Part shown: piece by piece, positions 21,801 to 33,674 of the stretch
Numbering within the stretch: the first letter of the stretch is position 1
How the letters are laid out: each line of letters starts with the position of its first letter
From: Jaapia argillacea MUCL 33604
Lineage: Eukaryota; Basidiomycota; Agaricomycetes; Jaapiales; Jaapiaceae
Direction: 5' to 3'
NCBI GenBank assembly: GCA_000697665.1
Contig: KL197727.1
Coordinates: 62,001 to 126,000, forward strand
DNA length: 64,000 nt
Notes under the pieces: generated by a model
Databases searched by the model: none
The model's input: only the letters and a program-made list of their open reading frames with translations
What the model was told of the DNA's origin: nothing
Made by a program: the position numbers and the translations under genes

Positions 21801-24285
21801 CCAGGATGGTTCCCATCCGAAGGATATTACAGAGTCAGCCACCCCAGCGTCGCGACCCATCCCCTTTCACCCTCCCGATGCTATCGAGTCTATCGCATCG
21901 CCACGTCGCCACCACCCAGATCTGAGCGCCGAGCAATTCGCTGGCTCTTCGCAGATCGTTACGCTACCTCCGCACCCAGTAACCCTTAGATCGCCCCGGA
22001 CTTCATCGTACAGGGAGGCATCGATGTCCGCTTTGGATGATACAATCTTACGCGTGAAAGGTGTCTTGGATGGTATGCATAGCCACGATGGTCAACAGCA
22101 CGATCTCCGTCGCGTAGGCGACAGCCATAACCCTGCCAAATCGGCTGCGAAACTGGAACCTCCTCCCCAATCCAAGTGGTTACCCCCTGCCAGGCGCCCC
22201 CTGTCGTCTGTGGCACCTAACCTTCCTTCTCCTGAAGAGACCTTCGATGTAACTGTCGAGGAGTTACCTCGGTCGCCCAAAAGGCCCTGGAATACTTTTC
22301 CAGTTCGCTTGCCCTCCCGTTCCCGTCCCGTGGAGTCAATATCAAGAAGACAGGTTTTCCTCTTTGAGAAACGAATGACAGCCATTCGGTGGGACATCCT
22401 CTCCTGGAACCCTCCAGTCGAAGGGATGAATCGCCGCGACTTCTCGCTCAACGATGTTTTGTTTCGCAAGCCACAGATACTCAGAGGCAAGTCCAGATAC
22501 CGGGTTTCATTGCCTCGCGCAGGTCCTTCACTAGCGAGCCTCCCTGACCATCCTGAACCTGCGGGTCCAAAAGTTAATCTTCCCACCGCAGCCCTACTGT
22601 CTCGTACGAATAGTTCCGGGGCCTTTGGACGGGGCCGTGGGGCTGACGATGCCTCTTCCTGGCGACGCGACAATGCACTCGCAACCGACTACTCCACGTC
22701 TGACAAGGAAGTCGATCCAGATCTCGAAACTATGAGCCGCTCCCCTCCCCCAGAGCCTTCTACATCGATTGTTCCCGAGAAACCTACAGACATCCATTCC
22801 CTTCGATCAAAGCACCAACCAAAGATGCCTCAGGGCTCTGCTGTCGCTTTCTATCGGAGCCCACCCTCAGATATGGATCGCACGGATCTCACACCCGCGG
22901 TGAACTTTACGGTGACCAGTGAGCTCGAAGATTCACCAAAGTCTGTAGTTTCTGTGGCCTCACGGGTCCTGGACCCAATTGGTACTCCAAAGGCACCCCC
23001 AGTGTCAGCACTGCCCCCCAACCCTGGTCCAACTACTCCCCAGAAGGTTGAGTATGGAGGTCGTCAAGCAGCGTCATTTGTCAACGGATTAAAGTCACAG
23101 CCATCTTCTCCCGAAGTCGCAATGTCGGTCTTGATGCAGCATCATGTCGATAGCCAGAATATGGATGATCTAGTACGTGCTCATTTAGTCTTGAAGCATT
23201 ATTTGAGTTAATTTCGCAACGCCCTCCTTCCCCAGGTTGAGCGCACTCCAGTGACACCTCCATCGCAGACGGCTAACTCTACTTGGACGAAGTCTCCGTT
23301 GACGTTCCCTATCAAAGACTCCCCAGCACGTGCTCCTGATCCGGAACATCTCAAAATCGTATGGTCACAAGCGTCAGACAAGGCGAACTTACCCTCCACA
23401 AACTCATTGGAAGGCATCGGGGATGACCTCACCGCTCTGCCCTTCACTCTCCCCGATGTGAAGTCGGAGGATGGCGAGACTCCCCCACCATCTGGAGCTG
23501 GTGTGTCATCTCGGATGTCAATTCATGATGTGACTCGCGCATTCCAGCAAGTGCCATCGTCGACGGTGAGTCCCCGAAACCATCGCAATGGACCATTATC
23601 ACCGCCATCGGGAACCGTGCCAATCCCCAGGCAGCAATCGAGCTTTGCCTTCGCCCCACCTCCCCCCTTACCACCGACCGGTATGCGCCCTACCTATGCT
23701 GCATATCCTTCCCCGATGCTTAGCTCCCCAAGCCCAACATTGGTATACCCAACCAATATGACGCCGAGCCCCGTGTTAAGTGGTATGCCTGTCAATGGAG
23801 CTCCCCACTACGCACAACCGGTCTGGCTCCCCATGCCGGGTCCCCCGGCTCAGCCACCCAATGGTATGCTTCGCACGATGTCATCGCCTTACGCTGGACC
23901 CATGATGCCCTATCCTTCGCCGGGCGGGGGACCGTCCATGTATTCGTCCCATGGTATGCCGAATTCATCCCAGCAAAGCAATGGGACACAAATTCGACCG
24001 GGTATGTCCATGATGAGCCCAGCTATGTCACATGCACGACCCACACACCCGAACGTTCCTATGTATGGAAGTAGCCCCGTAATGGTCCATGCTCCTCCGA
24101 TTCCTCTGACTCCAGGTCACCCCTATCCTCCACCCATCCAACCACTTGCAACCCAACGCAACCCCTACAACCCTATGGGAGGTCTGCCTGGTTCGCAACA
24201 TCGACCTCCAAACCATAGTCTCCCTACGCAAAGTAACGGATACCCTGTTATTGCGCCATCGCCTTTTGTACGACCAACTTGGTAG
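18843..24285 (+). CDS. very large proline/serine-rich disordered protein
   Basis: A 1718-residue model with exons 18843-19233, 19287-19655, 19709-19836, 19899-21068, 21124-23172 and 23236-24285. All junctions keep frame. Nearly the whole protein is low-complexity Pro/Ser/Arg-rich. Short ordered-looking islands are KKFSAVNINKKFLEKN near the start, TGPGWSRPSS, SDFPTAAEVAQ followed by an Ala/Gln helix, the acidic MEEDDDNFLDEVIDFGDGRQ, and a charged coiled coil of Arg/Glu (about 20930-21060). The last 300 residues are Pro/Met/Gly-rich, with repeated PMP, PYPS and NGM elements. The layout recalls metazoan PRRC2/BAT2 proteins, which also have an N-terminal KF-x-(A/S)-VN-like island, but I cannot establish homology. 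Scaffold or RNA-granule roles are guesses. A start at 18780 in the same frame is equally possible. Confidence 0.75.
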
Positions 24286-24458
24286 ATGCTGTAGCGAAGT
24301 ATCATCTCCGTGACTGGTTTCCAGCTTTGTCTCCATAGTTAGCATGGTACTATATTTGCTTTTTCTGCTCACAATTCATCTTTCCAAAGCATTCAGGGAC
24401 GCTTGTGTAGCGGGTATTAACGAGGTCTAGTATTCTATCAGTATAATGAACCAAATAT

Positions 24459-26123
24459 CTATGCAGCAGCAAGTTCAACGGCCCGCTCAGCAGCCTCATC
24501 AAGACCATCAAACGCATAGATCTTCATGCCAGACTTGCGAATCATCCTGAATATATTCTTAGAAAAGATTATGATGTCGAGGGCGCGTGACTTACTCTTT
24601 TGCCTCCGCTTCCTTTGTTCCTTTCAGACGGACGATGAGAGGGATATTGAGCTGGAGTTCCTTGCTGGCGTTGATGACGCCCTCGGCAATGTAGTCACAG
24701 CGCATGATGCCTACGTTAATTTCAGCATAGACAAACGATAAACGGTACTTGGTACTTACCACCGAAGATATTAATGAAGATACTCTTGACTTTTGGATCT
24801 GAACATAGGAGTTCGAACGCCGTCTTAACTGTGGCGGGGGTTGCACCACTTAGGAACAGTCAGTGCACTAGCACTATGTATGTGGTTTAGAACTTACCCT
24901 CCAACGTCTAGGAAATTGGCGGGGTTACCACCATGTAATGCCAGCACATCCATGGTAGCCATGGCAAGACCGGCGCCATTGACCAAGCATCCAACGCTAC
25001 CATCGAGTTTGATGAAGTTCAGGTCGGCCTCCTGCGCTTTGACCTCCGACGGTTCTTCTTGAGAAATGTCGCGCAGGTCAAAGATTTCCTGTTGTCGAAA
25101 CTTGGCATTGTCATCGAAGCCGAACTTTGCATCCATGCTACAGCAGTGGGTCCTCAGAGACGGGACAGGATGTGGCAGCAGTGTTTCTCTTACCACAATA
25201 CATGCCCGTCAGTGGTTTCAGCAAGGGGGTTGATCTCGATTTGAGTGGCATCCTTGTCCTTGAAGATCTTGTACAGGTTGATGAAGATGTCTGCAGCTTC
25301 TTCCTTTGCACCTTGCGTCTTGAAACCCAATTTGTTGGCAAGGTCAAGAGCGGAAGCCTTGTCCAAACCGTTCGCGTAGTCGATGGGTACGGTGATGATG
25401 GCGTTGGGGTCCTTTGCGGCAACTTCCTCGATATTCATGCCTCCTTGTGATGAGGCAACGAGAGCGGGACCGCCGGTGGAGCGGTCATTGAGTACAGCGA
25501 CATAGTATTCGTGTTCGGGTGTGCGGCGCTCAGCAAGCATGATCTGTTCACGAGGTCACTAGTGACTCTAGAATATAGTCGAGGAACATACAGTGTTGCA
25601 GATACGACCAGCAGCGCCAGTCTGTTTCGTGATGAGTTTGGCACCGATCATCTTGCCGGCCAAGTCCTTGGCTTGTTCAGGGCTACAGAAACTATGAGAA
25701 GCTTACAAGACAGAATACGAGATCAACGAACCTATCAACCATATGGACCCCCCCTTGGAAGCCATTGTCGAAATGGCCCTTTCCACGACCACCTGCAAGG
25801 ACCTGAGCCTTGATGACGAGTTTGTCGGTACCGAAGTTCTTTGCTACCTGGTAAGCCTCCTCAGGTGACTTGGCCGCGACGCTCTTTGGTGTCGCGATGC
25901 CATACTATTGAAGTAGGAACTGAGTGTAAGACCCAACGATATGCAGAGATGACGCGCTTACAGAGTTGAGGAGGTTGACTGATTGGTACTCGTGGATCGA
26001 AAGGAAGCGCCTTTGGCCCGCGGAAGCCGCCTAGAAGTCGTGTTAGCTCGAGTAAAAATGTAACACCTTATACAAAGAGCGTACTCGCGCTACTGAACCT
26101 GCTTTTCTGAGCGACGCGAGCAT
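24459..26123 (-). CDS. LSC2: succinyl-CoA ligase beta subunit, mitochondrial
   Basis: The ATP-grasp subunit of succinyl-CoA synthetase, the TCA-cycle step of substrate-level phosphorylation in the mitochondrial matrix. The start at 26123 gives [20 protein letters not shown], a basic targeting peptide. [20 protein letters not shown] follows, the standard mature start. The ATP-grasp core is visible as [20 protein letters not shown], then [48 protein letters not shown] and [20 protein letters not shown]. The end is [17 protein letters not shown] and [14 protein letters not shown]. At least seven short introns are present. It is divergent from the DinB-like gene, with about 590 bp between the start codons. 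Confidence 0.96.
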
Positions 26124-26716
26124 GTTGAGGTGAAGATTTTCGGCGACGGGGGGGAGGAAGGTCAATAAGATACGGTCCTACAGTCTACCCGCAAAGGAGA
26201 AATGATGTAAGCTGGCGTACCACGTTTGACGTCGTGTGTGGGGAAATTTGTAATCGACGCTTACCACGAGTGAATTTTCTTTTTCAGCTTTTACACGATA
26301 ACCAGAACGACGACGACGGTTGGAGGTTTTGTTCGTATCCTTCCAGTCTCTCTCCCAGGCCGCCGAATCTTCGCGTGTACTGTGACAAAGTTCTGGCAGA
26401 GCCATCTTTCTCCCCTTGAGTTCGGACCGCTTATCTTTCTTTTGGGATGTTCGAAATTAGGAGGAGGGACATCCCAGTCTGTACCCTTCTGTACCTGCAT
26501 GTAATTGAGCTGTATCGGTGGGCTAAAGTCCAGACTTCAATATTGGAATACCATATGCCCTAATCTCAGTCGTTTGTCGTCTTGGCTCGTATATGCCGGC
26601 CCCAACGTATTTTCGTGCGTCGCGTGGTGGAGTCGTGTTCTAACTGCTCGCAACTCTGAAAAATCGGAGACTCCTATCTTTACCCAGGCACTTGCTCCCA
26701 TCCCCCATCCCACACA
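26124..26716. promoter_or_regulatory. divergent intergenic region between LSC2 and the DinB-like gene
   Basis: 593 bases between two start codons on opposite strands. No ORF has a family signature. It presumably holds both promoters and 5' leaders; no TATA box is obvious at the expected distances. Confidence 0.45.
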
Positions 26717-27584
26717 ATGGCTACCATGGTCGCAACTGCCTCTTCGAAAACTCTTCTCACTACAATTGGAAATATTGCCGATGCCATTCCTCATTCAGAG
26801 GATGAACAGGCGGCTCTGAAAAATCTCTTGGTCGTGTCTACCACGGTCCTCCATCAGGCTTTAGACCTGATCGATAACGTCCTGACTTCAGACGATGAAT
26901 TGACCACAAATTCGCAATTCTTGTCCGGATCAACAATTGGTACCATTCTCCATCTCCATCTCTTTCCCCGCACTCGAGCGTTGATTGCGATCGACAGGAA
27001 AACATCTTCGCCATGCTCGAGATCATTTTGTCATTCTCCTGGACTCAATTTCATCACCCGAACCCCATGTCTTCAACTACGATGTCCGAACGCGAAATAC
27101 TCCGATGGAAAGCAGTCGGAAGGCCGCTCGGGAGGCGATTGGACAAGCAATTAGGCAGTTAGAAGAAGTAGTCCCAAGGGCTCGGCTGGATGAGCCAATG
27201 ACATTGAACGCGGTGACACCATTCCCTCAGGTCCTCCAGACGAGCTTCGGAAGAGAGGTATGTGCGATAGGTACCGAAGTTCTCAGCGGGTATCTGATGG
27301 GATTTCCTTTGACTTGCCCAGTTATGGTTTGCTGCGTTGCATGCAGTACATCATTGGTCAATGGTATGGTATTTAAACCCTCTGTTATGGTTCTGGTTTT
27401 CTCATCAGACATCACAGATCCGTGTCATCGCTGGGGAGCAGGTTCGCATAATTCGTCAGACCCACTTCCGTTACGCACCTAACGTTCCACCTAGGGTCTT
27501 AAACTCGAGGAGTCATTCGGGTTTGCCCCCTCTACGCTCGTGTATCGAGGCAGTGATGCAGTTCTGGGCAAGGCGAACCTTTGA
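26717..27584 (+). CDS. DinB-like helical-bundle protein, function unknown
   Basis: A 212-residue model with exons 26717-26939, 26998-27257, 27322-27363, 27418-27441 (24 nt) and 27495-27584. Every junction keeps frame. The predicted fold is all-helical. A His-bearing helix reads GKHLRHARDHFVILLDSIS, and a later one reads LWFAALHAVHHWSMIRVIAG. This spacing of an early His and a later H-x-x-x-H pair is what DinB/YfiT-type putative metal-binding four-helix bundles use. The enzyme activity, if any, is unknown. The assignment rests on motif spacing alone and needs a profile search. The HDAC gene follows 267 bp downstream on the same strand. Confidence 0.7.
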
Positions 27585-27850
27585 GGGTTGGACCTTTTGT
27601 TGTTCTTGTTGCCGCAATTGGTTGTCTATAATGCGCATAAATACTTGCAATAATATACTCCCTCGCTTGGTTGGCGTTCTGGTTGTTCCATTGAAGTTTA
27701 GCTGTCCCAACGACGTCCTCAACCCAACGTCATTTCGAAAGCGATCTACGCCACGTGCCATTCGGCTTCTTTGCAACACCACAACTCACTGGCAGTTGCA
27801 AGCCTTCAGATCCTCAGAAGTTTGACGCCCCGCCATCCTTAGGTTTGGAT

Positions 27851-30172
27851 ATGTCTGAGAAATGGAATCCAGTGGAGGGGGAGAGCAGCAAGAAGAGAGT
27901 GGTAAACCTTCCCTAATTTTGACTGAGATACCCTTTCGGTCTTGCTGATCTTCATGTCCATCAGTGCTACTTCTTCGACTCTGATATTGGAGGTTTCCAT
28001 TATGGCCCAGGACATCCGTGAGTGTCGATACAGATTTTGCAAACGGCTGCTGACCTGGCAATACTACAGGATGAAACCAACGCGAATACGCATGTGCCAT
28101 TCGCTGGTGATGAATTATGGCCTCTACAAGAGAATGGAAATATTCGTAAGAGGACAAAATTCCCTGTGGGTTGATCTCTGGAAGTGACCTCAGCGTTATG
28201 CTACCACTAGCGTGCAAAGCCTGCTACAAAGCGCGAAATGACCCAGTTCCATTCTGACGAATACATCGACTTCTTGAGTCGCATCACACCAAGTAACATG
28301 AGTTCCTACGTGAAGGAGCAATACAAATGTTCGTTTCTTCTCTGTGAACTTCGCACCGTGAAATCACTTGAGAACTGACATGATCGATTGGCGACGTTGC
28401 AGATAACGTGGGCGACGACTGCCCTGTTTTTGACGGGATGTTCGAGTACTGCTCGATATCTGCAGGCGGATCAATGGGTACGTAATATGATTCCTAAGGC
28501 TTGCTTTTTCGCGAACTCTTTTCACTCGTCTCTAGAGGGAGCAGCCAGATTGAGTCGCGACAAATGTGACATTGCTGTTAACTGGGCTGGTGGACTCCAT
28601 CATGCGAAAAAGAGCGAAGCAAGTGGCTTCTGCTACGTCAATGGCATGTTCCCATCTTCTATTCTGGATTCTTATCTTGCTCATCCCTAGATAGATATTG
28701 TTCTCGGGATCCTTGAACTGCTGAGGTTTGTCGCATCTACGGGTTGTCAATTTGATGTTTGAACCCAACAGTTCTGTGTGATAGGTATCACCCAAGGGTT
28801 TTATACATCGATATTGATGTTCACCACGGTGATGGCGTCGAGGAGGCGTTTTATACAACAGATCGTGTGATGACATGCAGTTTTCACAAGTATGGTGAAT
28901 ACTTTCCTGGGACTGGGGAATTACGGGTAGGTATTTCCCTGATCGTTCAAGAAGTATGTTCTCACTCTTTTCGCATAGGACGTTGGGATTAGTAAAGGCA
29001 AATATTATGCCCTGAATTTCCCTCTACGAGACGGGATCACAGACGAAAACTATCAAAGTGTCTTTGAGCCCGTGAGTAACGAAGAGTTGGAATCTGATGG
29101 GTATTGCGTGTACTGAATTTTGTAGAACAGGTCATTCGACAAGTGATGGAAACCTACGATCCCTCAGCGGTGGTGTTACAATGTGGAACAGATTCCTTAT
29201 CAGGGGATAAACTTGGGTGCTTCAATTTGTCGATGCGAGGTGGGTTGGGGACCAGGGTTGTGCCGAATTCACGCTAATCGATGGATATCAGGGCATGCGA
29301 ATTGTGTCAAGTTTGTCAAATCCTTCAACAAGCCCCTACTGATGGTAGGTGGGGGTGGATATACCATGCGTAACGTCAGTCGCGCCTGGGCATTTGAGAC
29401 GGGCCTTGCCACTGGTGTCGAGCTACTGCCAGGTAAACGTTCTCGATCAATTCAATTCAAGTGTGTTACTTGATCCTCTCCCAGATATCCCTATGAATGA
29501 ATACTACGAATACTTTGGGCCTACGTATGAACTGGACGTAAAGCCATCCAATATGGAGGACATGAATACGCAAGGGTATTTGGACCGTGTCCGAAACATC
29601 CTTTCAGAGAATCTTAGACACCAAGGAGGGCCTCCCAGCGTCCAGATGCAAGGTAAAGTCGATATCATCCACGGATCTTCCTGGGCTCTGGCTTAATCGA
29701 CGCAGACATTCCAAGGATGCCCATCGATGAGGTTGTAGAGGACGCCAACGCTGATGAAGATCTGATACCACCAAACGAACGCCGACCACAACGCCTCCTC
29801 GATTCACGACGCCAAGCAGATGGTGAGCTATCGGACTCGGATGACGAAGGGGAAGGCGGAAGGAGGGATCACACCTCACACCGAGAAGCGGGCAGTGTTA
29901 ACGGAAATGGAACCGGAAGTGGGAGGAAATTCAGGGGGGCTACCGGTATCAACCTTGGTTCTGTCAATGCCACTCATGGCGCAGGACCAAGTGGGCATAC
30001 CACCGTCCCATTGGTGATTACAGGTACGACTAGCGATGAGCCGAGCGGGATGGACGTGGATCAGGGTGCCGTCCAGGACTCCAACGCGAGTTCAAGAAGT
30101 GGAGAGCCTGCTGATTTAAATGGGATGGCAGTGGACGAAACACCACCAGCTGGAGCAGGAACATCTTCATAG
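27851..30172 (+). CDS. RPD3: class I histone deacetylase, RPD3/HDAC1 type
   Basis: A nuclear zinc-dependent lysine deacetylase, the catalytic subunit of Rpd3/Sin3-type corepressor complexes. The 543-residue model has 13 exons, and all phases agree. Core motifs are in order: [52 protein letters not shown], then [13 protein letters not shown] with the catalytic His pair, and [19 protein letters not shown]. Zinc ligands are visible in [17 protein letters not shown] and [17 protein letters not shown], and the catalytic Tyr is in [16 protein letters not shown]. The C-terminal 150 residues are a Gly/Ser/Asp-rich tail specific to fungi. The sixth intron (28643-28694) is GC-AG: AATG|GCATGT. It is the only choice that restores the conserved VNDIVL. 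Confidence 0.97.
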
Positions 30173-30309
30173 ATTCTTATCTTGTCTCCCTGTATGTGTG
30201 CGTTGTGGGTCAGTCAGCGACCACCCATGTGACAATTGTGACATCCGCGTCAAATGAACGCGACTGTGCCTGACTCAGTCTCTGCGAATGCAACTCATCT
30301 TCATCGTCC

Positions 30310-31484
30310 ATGTCTGAAGCCAGCTCGTCGAGGCAGCGATTGTCTACTCCGCCGCCGCGAGGGGTGCATGTTTCAGACCAGCAACTCACCCCGGAACAAG
30401 TGAAACGGATAGAAATCAATCGACTCCGAGGTATGCAAGCAACCCAAACAATCCCAGCCTTGTTGATCGTTGTCCACTAGCGAAGGCTAAACAAAGGCAG
30501 GCGGAAGAGAATGCAACCACTTCATCCTCGACGTTGAATAAAAACAGCAAGCGACCCTTAGCAGTCATCCCCGCCACTTCCACTTCCCCAACTGCCCCTC
30601 GCCCACCCAGGCCTCTCCAACGTGATTCCCGGCTGGGAAAGTACTTCGACTATGACCTTTCCAAGATGGCCAACTCGAAGGGTGGGTTTCTAATCGAAGA
30701 GGGGAAAGAAGTGGATGCGGATTTGAAGGCTAAGGAAAGAGAGCGAGAGAGGCAAAGAGCGGTGCAGAACCTCGATCCTCGTGAGTTCCTCTCCTGCCGC
30801 AATACTCGTTAGGTTCGCTTATGTCCTCGACTTCAAGCCATTTTCCTTGATCCCAAGATGAACCCCAAGTGTAAGGATTGCGGGTCTATGGATATAGATC
30901 AAACATACAAGAAGATCTTCAAGTGTTTGGTATGCAACAAGTGTAAGAACGAGAAACCTGAGAAGTACAGTCTGTTGACAAAAACAGAATGCAAGGAGGT
31001 GCGTTGGGTCTAACACAGCTTCACATCCCATTGACACAATGCCACAGGATTATTTGCTCACTGATTGTACGTGCGGAGCTTATTGCAAACCCAACGCAGC
31101 CTAATCTTCGCCTTTTTAGCTGAGCTACGAGACCACGAGCTCCTTCCCCACCTCTTGAAGGCCAACCCTCATAAGTCCACATACGCAAACATGATGCTCT
31201 TCTTGCGTTTTCAGGTGGAGGAGTTTGCCTGGAAGAAGTGGGGTACTCCAGAAGCCTTGGATGCGGAATGGGAGCGGAGAGAAAATGAAAAGAAGAAAAA
31301 GAAGAACAAGAAGTTTGAAGAGGGCCTCAGGGACCTTCGACGTCGGACAAGGGAGGGAGTATGGCAGAAGCGGAGAGACGATGAGCATAAGCACGTGTTT
31401 GGGCAGGTTGAGCATGATGAAGATGGAGCGGGGAAGCAGATATGTCATGAATGTGGTTTCACTATCGAGGTGGAGGAGTTCTGA
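30310..31484 (+). CDS. RAD14: DNA repair protein RAD14 (XPA homologue)
   Basis: A nucleotide-excision-repair damage-verification protein of the nucleus. The 321-residue model has exons 30310-30430, 30481-30780, 30838-30998, 31048-31066 (19 nt) and 31120-31484. Features are an N-terminal disordered region with [20 protein letters not shown], the XPA entry motif [20 protein letters not shown], and a C4 zinc finger with CKDCGSMDI ... FKCLVC (C-x2-C-x17-C-x2-C). The DNA-binding segment reads [20 protein letters not shown], and [16 protein letters not shown] continues it. A lysine-rich helix and [12 protein letters not shown] complete the family pattern. The end, [13 protein letters not shown], is close to the family C-terminus. 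Confidence 0.96.
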
Positions 31485-31822
31485 TCTATGTTCGTGACTT
31501 CGCCCTCCGGCCATTTGACCATGTCGTGGCCCGTGGGTGCGGATAGTTATCCTAATTGATATAACGTCAACGCCCATCCACCACGCCCATCCGTTACAGT
31601 CCCCTCCTCCCCTTGAGATGATTCTAAGAATGCTGGGGCCGGTTCAACCTTTGCCGGTCAGTCAGGCCCTATCACACGCTCTTCGTCACTCAGATGGCTT
31701 GCCCGAACACCGACCTTGTCTACAAATAATGTTTCTCGGTGTATACTATAGGACAGTGACTCCTCTGCAGTAAATTCTCTATCTCTTCCGTGGGTCACTT
31801 TTGACATTCCTTGCACTGCGAT
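31485..31822. promoter_or_regulatory. intergenic region upstream of the thioesterase gene
   Basis: 338 bases between two same-strand genes. No gene or repeat is seen. It would hold the RAD14 3' end and the thioesterase promoter. Confidence 0.4.
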
Positions 31823-33298
31823 ATGGACGACCAAGGCCAGGCCGAACACGAGCAGATTTCTACCTCTCTGGAAGTGGAGAAGTTGGACACCACTCTCTTC
31901 AGGTCCAAATCACTATGGCTTCCTATCCGTGGTAGAGGGGTGTTCGGCGGCCAAGTCATCTCTCAGGCAGTCGTTTCCGCCACGAATTGTGTAGATCCAG
32001 GATTCGGGTTGCACGTGCGTATAGTGCTCGCCGTTCCGCTCGCTCCTTGCTGATTCCGTCTAACAGTCTCTCCATGTATGTCATAACATATTGCATATAC
32101 TGGGGCGGACCTAATGGGACTGTAGTGCTACTTCCTACTGAGCGCATCCCCCGCAATTCCCATCCTTTATCATGTGGAAAAGCTTCGAGAAGGCCGCTCT
32201 TATACCACCAGATCGGTCAAGGCCGTTCAAAATGGAAGAGTTGTGTTCATCCTTCTGTGTTCTTTCCAACGTCCCGAACCTTGGCAGCCGTCTCACCAAT
32301 GGCCCATGCCTGCAAACGTCACCCCGCCAGAGCAATGTATCTTGGAGGAGACTAGGTACGAGAAACTGGCCAGCACCGAAGATATGAAGCCAAAGTTGAG
32401 GACTGTATTCCTTGAGTATGCCGATGTGAGTTCAACCTGCTACGGATAACTGAAGGGAGACGAACTCGACTTGTTATCCCAGGAGCGTAGACGGAGTCCT
32501 GTTGCAGTGAAAGCCGTTCCGGACCCTGGCCGTACCTCTGCCGACTTCCCCTCTGTTCACATGTGGTGGATGAAAGCCAAAAATATTCCCAAGTATGAGG
32601 CCCCGTTCCAGAAGGTACGGCGCATTTTCACCCCCTTAGTTCCGGAGCTCACCGCTGATGTTCAAACACAGGCTATCCTAGGCTACATGTCCGATTTGCA
32701 TTTGTAAGTCCCGCTGTTGACATCATCATTGGTCGCTTGCCTACGCACCCAAATCTATTACGCTCCCTTGTTAGCATTGGTGTCGCCGCTACAACCCTTG
32801 GCTTGAAGCGGATGAGCAAAGGGCCGGACGCCCTCGCCATGATGGTGAGTATTTTACTCCTTGTCCGTTCGCTCAGCGCACTGATTGGGTTGTGGCAGTC
32901 AACTTTGGATCATTCTATCTACTATTACAAGTGAGCTTCTCAGCTCTCCCCTGATCCAGATCTCTAATTTGGTTCTCCCTATAGTGACAGCTTCGACTGT
33001 GGCGACTGGCTACTCTACGTCGTACGCCCCTCGTTGAATCTCGCTACTTCCTCCACTCATCTTGGGTCCCTTTTCAGATATTGTCGCCAACGGCAGGAGA
33101 AGGTCGTGGGGTTGTGCACGGTCGAGTACGTGCTACATACTATTCTGTCGTTTGACTACCCTGCTTACTCGAGGCTGTCCCGTCTTCTTCAAGATGTACA
33201 CTCGTAGCGGGAAGCTTGTTGCCATTATGACGCAAGAAGGTGTTGTTCGTGCGGACAGAAGGGACCCGCAGAAAGAGCAGATGAAGTCCAAACTCTGA
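31823..33298 (+). CDS. TES1: acyl-CoA thioesterase, TesB/ACOT8 type (double hotdog)
   Basis: Hydrolyses acyl-CoA to free acid and CoA; eukaryotic members are usually peroxisomal. The 318-residue model has ten exons and all phases agree. The first hotdog has SLWLPIRGRGVFGGQVISQA. The junction then reads GFGLH|SLH|CYFLLSASP, where SLH comes from a 9-nt micro-exon (32067-32075). The second hotdog has DFPSVHMWWMKAKNIP and LHFIGVAATTLGLKR. The catalytic triad region is visible as STLDHSIYYYNDSFDCGDWL with the Asp and Ser/Thr positions, then GEGRGVVHGRMYTRSGKLVA. The C-terminus is SKL-like: the last three residues read S-K-L, a canonical type 1 peroxisomal targeting signal. This supports peroxisomal fatty-acid metabolism as its role. 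Confidence 0.95.
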
Positions 33299-33674
33299 CC
33301 TCTCTCTTGAATTTACACCAGGGGCAGGGCAGACCCCACAGTACACTCGCTTTCATTAGGCCTGCCCATAGATCTCTACTAGTACCATAATTCGTCGCGT
33401 ATTGGACCAATATTGTCATTTGTTGAACTTCGGAGTTGGGTTGCACGATACCCAAAGTCTGAAGTTTCATAGGCAACCCCTGGCGGATAACACATCGAAG
33501 GGAAGCGGGCATGTATATGCAGCAGCTATCATACTATCCCCTATCCCAGTCCGTCGAGAAGGGGGCTTCGGTCGGCGTAAGAAAAAAGCAAAACAACATG
33601 GGGACAATACATGCGATGTGCTAGTGTGCAGTGATGCGGAGAAGGCGATGAAGGAGGGCGTCGATAAGAACAAC
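33299..33674. terminator. convergent 3' flanks of the thioesterase and eS27 genes
   Basis: 376 bases between two stop codons that face each other. The ORF at 33402-33776 on the plus strand is antisense to the last exons of the eS27 gene and has no family signature. The stretch should hold both polyadenylation regions. Confidence 0.4.

Noticed and set aside
23251-24285. Separate 344-codon gene
   Set aside because: It joins in phase to the preceding exon through the intron 23173-23235 and is the last exon of the disordered protein.
33022-33193. Apparent frameshift near the end of the thioesterase (RRRSWGCARS)
   Set aside because: Choosing the acceptor at 33077 in phase 0 gives ILSPTAGEGRGVVHGR, the family sequence; there is no frameshift.
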